A DNA stretch of 64,000 nucleotides from Acidimicrobiales bacterium (GTDB taxonomy: Bacteria > Actinomycetota > Acidimicrobiia > Acidimicrobiales > GCA-2861595). Positions 53,493 to 64,000 of the stretch are shown here, piece by piece; within the stretch, counting starts at the first letter, position 1, and the number at the start of each line of letters is the position of its first letter. The DNA lies in assembly GCA_030448025.1 (NCBI GenBank), contig JAUJNQ010000002.1:555452-619451 (forward strand), written 5' to 3'. Both the position numbers and the translations under genes were made by a program. The notes below the pieces were generated by a model that did no database searches, was not told the DNA's origin, and saw only the letters and a program-made list of their open reading frames with translations.

Positions 53493-54215
53493 ATGACCAA
53501 GGGCAAGCGCTACGTCGATGCCACCCGCCGTTTCGGGCGTGAGCAACTGCACACCCCGGGAGAGGCCGTCGATCTGGTGAAGAGCCTGGCCCGCGCCGGT
53601 TTCGACGAGAGCGTGGAGCTCGCCGTCCGTTTGGGTGTCGACCCTCGGCGCGCCGAGCAGATCGTGCGGGGGACCGTCGGCCTGCCGGCGGGTACGGGCA
53701 AGACCGTCCGGGTCGCGGTCTTCGCGTCCGGCGAGGACGCTGAGCAGGCGCGCGCCGCGGGTGCCGACGAGGTTGGTGCCGACGACCTCGTCCAGCGCGT
53801 GCAGGAGGGCTTCTTGGACTTCGACATCGCCATCGCCCACCCCTCGCTGATGGGCCAGGTGGGTCGGCTGGGCCGCGTCCTCGGCCCCCGAGGCCTGATG
53901 CCCAACCCCAAGACGGGCACGGTCACCACCGACGTGGGCCGCGCCGTCACCGAGTTCAAGGGCGGCAGGGTGGAGTACCGCACCGACCGCTACGGCAACA
54001 TCCACGTCCCCGTCGGGAGGGTCTCGTTCGATCGGACCGACCTGCTCCGGAACCTCCGCGCCCTCATCGACGAGCTTCAGAGGGCCAAGCCGGCCGCCTC
54101 CAAGGGCCGCTACGTGAGGTCGGTCACCCTGTCCTCCACGATGGGTCCCGGGGTGAAGGTCGACCCCAACAAGATCCGTATCGACGACGAGGAGCTGGCC
54201 GCCACCGGCTCGTAG
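53493..54215 (+). CDS. rplA: 50S ribosomal protein L1
   Basis: VRLGVDPRRAEQIVRGTVGLPAGTGKTVRVAVFA...LGPRGLMPNPKTGTVT. Confidence 0.98.
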   Translation: MTKGKRYVDATRRFGREQLHTPGEAVDLVKSLARAGFDESVELAVRLGVDPRRAEQIVRGTVGLPAGTGKTVRVAVFASGEDAEQARAAGADEVGADDLVQRVQEGFLDFDIAIAHPSLMGQVGRLGRVLGPRGLMPNPKTGTVTTDVGRAVTEFKGGRVEYRTDRYGNIHVPVGRVSFDRTDLLRNLRALIDELQRAKPAASKGRYVRSVTLSSTMGPGVKVDPNKIRIDDEELAATGS

Positions 54216-54476
54216 TAGTCTCGCTCTTCGGCCTGCCACGGTGGGCCGTCAGAAGACGACCGACCAAGAAAACCGAATCGCTCGCCGAAGATCTCCGGTG
54301 CGCTACTCAGCGCTGAAAGGGTCCATGGAAGGAATGGGCCCGCCTGACGAGGCGAACCCCTTCTCGGGTGGCCATGGCATGTAGTCAAACGTCAGGCCGC
54401 CGAGCGGCGAGCGCCCGAGGAGGTGGAGAGATGACCAGATCGACGGCCGGGCCCAGATCGACGGGCAGGCAAAGCA

Positions 54477-55049
54477 ATGGATAACCCGAGGCCCGAGAAG
54501 GTGGCCGTGGTGGAAGAGGTGCGTGGGAGACTCTCCTCGTCCAGCGCCGCCATCCTCACCGAGTACCGGGGCCTTGGCGTCCAGGACCTGGCGACGCTGC
54601 GGCGATCCCTGCGGGACGCGGGCGGCGAGTACAAGGTGTACAAGAACACGCTCGTTCGCTTCGCGGTGGCGGACCGCCAGCTCACCGAGCTCGACGCCAT
54701 GCTCGAAGGACCCACGGGGATCGCCTTCGTCCACGACGATGCCGTCACCGTGGCCCGGGCGCTGCGTGACTTCTCCCGGCTGCACCCCGCGCTGGTGGTG
54801 AAGGGCGGCCTGCTCGCCGACAGCGTCCTCACGGCCTCCGACGCCGGCGCCCTGGCCGACATCCCGCCCCGCCCGGTGTTGCTGTCCCGGCTGGCGGGTG
54901 GCCTCGCCGCCCCCCTAACACAGTTCGCCGGCCTCCTCCAGGCGCTGCCCCGCAGCTTCGCCTACGGCCTCAAAGCCCTCATCGACAAGAGCGGGCCGGT
55001 GCCCGACCAGCCCGAGCCGGACAACCAGCCCGAGCAAGAAAACCAGTAG
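54477..55049 (+). CDS. rplJ: 50S ribosomal protein L10
   Basis: [37 protein letters not shown]. Confidence 0.97.
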   Translation: MDNPRPEKVAVVEEVRGRLSSSSAAILTEYRGLGVQDLATLRRSLRDAGGEYKVYKNTLVRFAVADRQLTELDAMLEGPTGIAFVHDDAVTVARALRDFSRLHPALVVKGGLLADSVLTASDAGALADIPPRPVLLSRLAGGLAAPLTQFAGLLQALPRSFAYGLKALIDKSGPVPDQPEPDNQPEQENQ

Positions 55050-55081
55050 GGCGACGAGCCCGAAGAAAGGAGCAACCAACC

Positions 55082-55465
55082 ATGGCTGCCAAAGAAGAGA
55101 TTCTCGACGCCATCTCCAACATGACCGTCCTCGAGCTCTCCGAGTTGCTGAAGGAGTTCGAGGAGCGCTTCGGCGTCACCGCCGCCGCCCCTGCAGCCGC
55201 TGCCGCCGCCCCCGCCGGCGGGGGCGAGGCCGCCGCTCCGGTCGAGGAGGAGAAGGACGAGTTCGACCTGGTCCTCGTCGCTGCCGGCGACAAGAAGATC
55301 CAGGTCATCAAGGAGGTGCGCACCCTCACCAGCCTCGGCCTGAAGGAGGCCAAGGATCTGGTCGACGGCGCCCCCAAGCCCGTCCTGGAGAGGGCCACCA
55401 AGGAGGACGTCGAGAAGGCCAGGGCTCAGCTCGAGGGCGCCGGAGCGACGGTCGAGGTCAAGTAG
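55082..55465 (+). CDS. rplL: 50S ribosomal protein L7/L12
   Basis: [46 protein letters not shown]. Confidence 0.98.
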   Translation: MAAKEEILDAISNMTVLELSELLKEFEERFGVTAAAPAAAAAAPAGGGEAAAPVEEEKDEFDLVLVAAGDKKIQVIKEVRTLTSLGLKEAKDLVDGAPKPVLERATKEDVEKARAQLEGAGATVEVK

Positions 55466-55706
55466 CCCCAGACCGGGTCTCGGGCCAGACCCTTGACCCG
55501 GCGGGGAGCCTGGCTTATTCTCGCCGCTGGCCGAGCACGCGGGGTCGCTCGCCTGAGGGGTTGCTCGACAGTGCCTGAGCGCGTATATTGGTCGGTTGCC
55601 GTGCCCGCCCGCTGTGCCGCTGTCTCTTAACTGTCTTCCTTGACGCGCGCCGTCTTCGTCGTCCGCCCAGGAAGTCCCCTCGCTTGACCCTCCGAAGGAG
55701 TAGGCC

Positions 55707-58700
55707 TTGCCGTCTCGTTCCGTCGCTCGGGACCGCTTTTCGTTCGCCAACCTCGATGAGGTTCTGCCGCTGCCCGACCTGATCGCCATCCAGCGAGAGT
55801 CGTTCCGGTGGTTCCTCGAGGTGGGGTTGGCCGAGACGTTCCATGACATCAGTCCCATCGAGGACTTCTCGGGCCAGCTCCGCCTGGAGCTCGAGTTCGA
55901 CCCCACCGACCCGGACCTTCGACCGCCCCCCAAGTTCACGGTCGAGGAGTGCAAAGAGAAGGACATGACCTTCTCAGCCCCAATCTTCGTCCGGGCCCGG
56001 TTCATGAACGCCACCACCGGTGAGATCAAGGAACAGACCGTCTTCATGGGGGACTTCCCGATGATGACGGACCGGGGCACGTTCATCATCAACGGCACCG
56101 AGCGCGTGGTGGTATCCCAACTCGTCCGCAGTCCGGGCTGCATCTTCCAGCCCGGACGGGACGCCAAGACGGTCGTCACCGGCACGATCCATCCCTACCG
56201 CGGGGAGTGGATCGAGTTCGACGTGGAGGCCAAGCCCGGCAAGGACATCACGGCCGGCACTCGGGTGGCGCGCAAGCGTCGCCTCTCGCTGTTCGTCCTG
56301 CTGCGGGCGTTGGGCTACGACGAGGCCACCCAGCCCGGCGTGCTCGACCGCTTCGTACGCCACTTCGATTTCCTCCAGGGCCAATGGGACAAGGAGCGCG
56401 AGCTGGCGCCCACCCGGGACGAAGCACTCGTGGAGATCTACAAGCGGGCTCGGCCCGGCGAGCCGCCCGCGGTCGAGTCGGCCCGGGCCTACTTCGAGAA
56501 CGCCTTCTTCAACCCCAAGCGATACGACCTCACGCGGGTGGGGCGCTACAAGCTCAACCGCAAGCTCGGGCCCGAGGTGGAGAAGGCCGCCGAGATCCTG
56601 GGCGTCGACCTGGACCGCCCCGAGGTGGGCCAGGGGGTCCTCTCGCCGAGCGAGCTGCTCGCCGCCGCCACCTACATGCTCCACTTGGCCAATGGCGAGG
56701 TGGGCTACCGCCTCGACGACCAGGACCACTTCGCCAACCGGCGCATCCGCTCGGTGGGTGAGCTGATCCAGAACCAGGTCCGGGTGGGCCTCTCCCGAAT
56801 GGAGCGCGTGGTCCGGGAGCGGATGACCACCCAGGACGTGGAGGCCATCACCCCGCAGACGCTCATCAACATCCGCCCCGTGGTGGCCGCCATCAAGGAG
56901 TTCTTCGGCACCAGCCAGCTCTCCCAGTTCATGGACCAGGTGAACCCCCTGTCGGGGCTCACCCACAAGCGACGGCTGTCGGCGATGGGTCCCGGCGGCC
57001 TCTCCCGCGAGCGCGCCGGGTTCGAGGTCCGGGACGTGCACAGCTCTCACTACGGACGCATGTGCCCCATCGAGACCCCCGAAGGGCCCAATATCGGCCT
57101 CATCGGCCACCTGGCCACGTACGGGCGCATCAACGAGTACGGCTTCATCGAGACGCCCTACCGCCGGGTGACCGACGGCCGGGTCACCGACGAGGTCATG
57201 TACCTGGCCGCCGACGAAGAGGAAGAGCACGTCATCGCCCAGGCCAACGCGGCCCTCGACGGCGACGGCAACTTCACCGAGGCACGGGTCCTCGTCCGGC
57301 GCGGACCCCAAGGGGCCGGTGTGCGGGTGGGCGCCACGGCCACGTCCTACGGCTCGAGCACCGAGGTGGACTTCGTGCCGCCGGCGGAGGTCGACCTCAT
57401 GGACGTGTCACCCAAGCAGATCGTCTCGGTGTCCACTGCGCTCATCCCCTTCATCGAGCATGACGACGCCAACCGGGCGTTGATGGGCGCCAACATGCAG
57501 AAGCAGGCGGTGCCCCTGCTGCGGCCCGAGGCGCCGTTCATCGGGACCGGCGTCGAGGCACGAGCGGCACGCGACGCCGGCGAGGTGGTCGTGGCCGAGG
57601 ACGCCGGCCTGGTGAGCGAGGTGACCGGTGACCACATCACGGTCGAGTACAAGACCAAGGGTCGCAAGGTCTACCGCCTCTCCAAGTTCCGCCGGTCGAA
57701 CCAGAACACCTGCATCAACCAGCAGTCCCGCGTCGACCAAGGTGCTCAGGTGGCGGCCGGCGACGTGCTGGCCGACGGCCCCTCCACCCACCACGGCGAG
57801 CTGGCCCTGGGCAAGAACCTGCTCGTCGCCTTCATGCCCTGGGAGGGCTACAACTTCGAGGACGCCATCATCCTCTCCGAGCGCCTGGTTCGCGACGACG
57901 TGCTCACCTCCATCCACATCGAGGAGCACGAGGTCGACGCCCGGGACACCAAGCTCGGGGCCGAGGAGATCACTCGGGACATCCCCAACCTGCCCGAGGA
58001 GATCCTGAAGGACCTCGACGACCGGGGAATCATCCGCATCGGTGCCGAGGTCGGCCCTGGAGACGTCCTGGTGGGGAAGGTGACGCCCAAGGGTGAGACC
58101 GAGCTCACGCCGGAGGAGCGCCTGCTTCGGGCCATCTTCGGCGAGAAGGCCCGGGAGGTCCGCGACACCAGCCTCAAGGTCCCCCACGGGGAATCGGGCA
58201 AGGTCATCGACGTCCGGGTGTTCTCCAGAGACGACGCCCACGAGCTGCCGCCCGGCGTCAACCAGCTGGTTCGGGTCTACGTGGCCCAGAAGCGCAAGAT
58301 CAGCGAGGGCGACAAGCTCGCCGGCCGCCACGGCAACAAGGGCGTGATCTCCAAGATCCTGCCTCTGGAGGACATGCCCTACCTGGCCGACGGTTCCACG
58401 GTCGACATCATCCTCAGTCCCTTCGGTGTTCCCAGCCGCATGAACGTGGGCCAGGTCCTCGAGGCTCACCTCGGCTGGGCCGCCCGCTGGGGTTGGAAGG
58501 GAAGCGGTGCAGCCAACGGCGGGGCCGCAGCCGACGGCGAGGCCAGGACCAAGACCAAGCCGGTCACCGAGCCCTCGGTCTGGGTGGCCACGCCCGCCTT
58601 CGACGGCGCCCACTGGGACGAGGAGGACAAGGCCGGCCGCAATCCCACCATCAAGGCCATCCTCGAGGACCTCACGCCCGAGGCGGCGGACGGCCAACGG

Positions 58701-59264
58701 CTGATCGGCTCCGACGGCAAGGCCACCCTCTACAACGGGCGCACAGGTGAGCCCTACGACAACCCGATCACCGTCGGGCACGTCTACATCCTGAAGCTCG
58801 CCCACCTGGTGGACGACAAGATCCACGCTCGCTCCACGGGCCCCTACAGCATGATCACCCAGCAGCCCCTCGGTGGTAAGGCGCAGTTCGGGGGCCAGCG
58901 CTTCGGGGAGATGGAGGTCTGGGCCCTCGAAGCCTACGGCTCGGCCTACGCCCTCCAGGAGCTGCTCACCATCAAGTCCGACGACGTGCTCGGGCGGGTG
59001 AAGGTGTACGAGGCCATCGTCAAGGGCGAGAACATCCCCGAGCCCGGCATCCCGGAGTCGTTCAAGGTCCTCATCAAGGAGATGCAGTCTCTGTGCCTGA
59101 ACGTGGAGGTGCTGTCCACGACCGGCGAGGAGATCGAGATGCGCGATCTCGACGAGGACGTGTTCAGGACGACGGAGGAGTTGGGCATCGACATCAGCCG
59201 GCCGGAGAGAGGCTCGGACGAAGAAGACGAGCGTCGAGCCGCCGAGCGCGGGTTGCGGTTTTAG
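55707..59264 (+). CDS. rpoB: DNA-directed RNA polymerase subunit beta, TTG start
   Basis: [66 protein letters not shown]. Confidence 0.98.
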   Translation: MPSRSVARDRFSFANLDEVLPLPDLIAIQRESFRWFLEVGLAETFHDISPIEDFSGQLRLELEFDPTDPDLRPPPKFTVEECKEKDMTFSAPIFVRARFMNATTGEIKEQTVFMGDFPMMTDRGTFIINGTERVVVSQLVRSPGCIFQPGRDAKTVVTGTIHPYRGEWIEFDVEAKPGKDITAGTRVARKRRLSLFVLLRALGYDEATQPGVLDRFVRHFDFLQGQWDKERELAPTRDEALVEIYKRARPGEPPAVESARAYFENAFFNPKRYDLTRVGRYKLNRKLGPEVEKAAEILGVDLDRPEVGQGVLSPSELLAAATYMLHLANGEVGYRLDDQDHFANRRIRSVGELIQNQVRVGLSRMERVVRERMTTQDVEAITPQTLINIRPVVAAIKEFFGTSQLSQFMDQVNPLSGLTHKRRLSAMGPGGLSRERAGFEVRDVHSSHYGRMCPIETPEGPNIGLIGHLATYGRINEYGFIETPYRRVTDGRVTDEVMYLAADEEEEHVIAQANAALDGDGNFTEARVLVRRGPQGAGVRVGATATSYGSSTEVDFVPPAEVDLMDVSPKQIVSVSTALIPFIEHDDANRALMGANMQKQAVPLLRPEAPFIGTGVEARAARDAGEVVVAEDAGLVSEVTGDHITVEYKTKGRKVYRLSKFRRSNQNTCINQQSRVDQGAQVAAGDVLADGPSTHHGELALGKNLLVAFMPWEGYNFEDAIILSERLVRDDVLTSIHIEEHEVDARDTKLGAEEITRDIPNLPEEILKDLDDRGIIRIGAEVGPGDVLVGKVTPKGETELTPEERLLRAIFGEKAREVRDTSLKVPHGESGKVIDVRVFSRDDAHELPPGVNQLVRVYVAQKRKISEGDKLAGRHGNKGVISKILPLEDMPYLADGSTVDIILSPFGVPSRMNVGQVLEAHLGWAARWGWKGSGAANGGAAADGEARTKTKPVTEPSVWVATPAFDGAHWDEEDKAGRNPTIKAILEDLTPEAADGQRLIGSDGKATLYNGRTGEPYDNPITVGHVYILKLAHLVDDKIHARSTGPYSMITQQPLGGKAQFGGQRFGEMEVWALEAYGSAYALQELLTIKSDDVLGRVKVYEAIVKGENIPEPGIPESFKVLIKEMQSLCLNVEVLSTTGEEIEMRDLDEDVFRTTEELGIDISRPERGSDEEDERRAAERGLRF

Positions 59265-59279
59265 TGGTTGGCGGCGGTT

Positions 59280-59347
59280 GGGGACGGCAAGGCTCCCAGC
59301 CGCTGGCCAACCCCGCCCTACCCCAACGGCTGGGACCTTGCCGCCCC
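59280..59347 (+). other. Long imperfect hairpin in rpoB-rpoC intergenic region
   Basis: GGGGACGGCAAGGCTCCCAGCCG pairs with CGGCTGGGACCTTGCCGCCCC around a 24-nt loop. Confidence 0.8.
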
Positions 59348-59405
59348 GAAGACAGGTACACCGCTCATCGAGTTCGCAGGGTTTAGAGAGAAGGGGAAGT
59401 GACAC

Positions 59406-63404
<3,999 letters not shown>

Positions 63405-63408
63405 TTTC

Positions 63409-63433
63409 GCCGGGCAACCGGAGGTTGCCTGGC
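63409..63433 (+). terminator. Candidate hairpin downstream of rpoC (no clear U-tract)
   Basis: GCCGGGCAACC-GGA-GGTTGCCTGGC. Confidence 0.5.
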
Positions 63434-63443
63434 GAGCTGAAAG

Positions 63444-63484
63444 GTGCTCCGGCCGACCGGCAAAGCCGGATCGACCTCCGCGCT
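63444..63484 (-). repeat. 41-nt dispersed repeat, copy B
   Basis: GTGCTCCGGCCGACCGGCAAAGCCGGATCGACCTCCGCGCT; a few mismatches to the reverse complement of copy A. Confidence 0.85.
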
Positions 63485-63533
63485 GAGCATCCGACGCCTC
63501 CTTGGTCACAGCCCTTCCTGGTCAGAATGGGGC

Positions 63534-64000
63534 ATGGGCTCTTACAAGGTGTATGCCGAAACTCCCGCTTTTCGTCTGCGGCAGGTTCTTCTGGATGTGG
63601 GGTTGGTGGTGTGGGTCTTGGTATGGGTCCGGATCGGGCTCTGGCTGAACGACCTGGTGCAGCGGTTGGAGGGGCCGGGGCGCAGCATCGAGGATGCCGG
63701 CAACCAGATCGCCGGCTGGCGGGTACCGATCCTGGACCGCCGGCTCGGGCCCATCACCTCCGGGGGCGAGGCGCTTCAGCGCGCCGGTGACACCCAGCAG
63801 GCCGTGGTGCACACCTTGGCCTTCTGGTTGGCCCTCCTGCTGGCGGCAATCCCCATCGTCTGGCTCTTGGTCCGCTGTCTCCCAGCGCGTATGCGTTGGG
63901 TCCGTGAGGCCACCGCCGCCAGCCGCATCCGCGCTCAGCCCTCCGCACCCCAGCTGTTCGCTCTTCGGGCCATGGCCAACCGGCCCCTGCCCAAGCTGCG
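63534..64000 (+). CDS. Putative membrane protein with two TM helices, truncated by window end (absent from ORF track)
   Basis: MGSYKVYAETPAFRLRQVLLDVGLVVWVLVWVRIGLWL...LAFWLALLLAAIPIVWLLVRCLPAR. Confidence 0.7.
   Translation, partial: MGSYKVYAETPAFRLRQVLLDVGLVVWVLVWVRIGLWLNDLVQRLEGPGRSIEDAGNQIAGWRVPILDRRLGPITSGGEALQRAGDTQQAVVHTLAFWLALLLAAIPIVWLLVRCLPARMRWVREATAASRIRAQPSAPQLFALRAMANRPLPKL

Overview
High-GC actinobacterial chromosome segment, best guess Acidimicrobiia-like (inferred from gene content only). Three parts are visible. (1) About 0-30 kb is respiratory core: a nuoE-N run whose A-D genes would lie upstream of the window, then metallophosphoesterase and VOC genes, then a second nuoABCDHIJKLMN operon with no E/F/G. 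A MidA-like methyltransferase, an acetyl-CoA synthetase, htpX, a secreted M23 peptidase, yajQ and tRNA-Tyr follow. (2) About 30.8-47.6 kb, between tRNA-Tyr and tRNA-Thr, is accessory and strongly degraded, with many reading frames broken by 1-nt shifts. It holds a CstR/CsoR-type sulfur cluster (TauE, CsoR-family regulator, DUF302, metallo-beta-lactamase/rhodanese fusion, DUF2892, SQR-like flavoprotein), an F420-type nitroreductase, a decayed IS1380, an IS110/IS1111 element, two broken crcB genes, a phoD remnant, an LPXTG-type surface protein and a sigma/anti-sigma fusion. (3) About 48-64 kb is the conserved tRNA-Thr/Met-rpmG ... tRNA-Trp-secE-nusG-rplKAJL-rpoBC region, interrupted by an ECF sigma/anti-sigma pair, an intact crcB and an IS1380 with a recognisable target-site duplication. 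Most promising observations: the 11-subunit second complex I, the decayed sulfur-responsive cluster with a candidate operator, the sigma/anti-sigma fusion, tandem 15-bp repeats at the nuoN start codon, an inverted 41-nt dispersed repeat bracketing the rpl-rpo operon, and a long hairpin between rpoB and rpoC. No CRISPR, prophage or complete defence system was seen.
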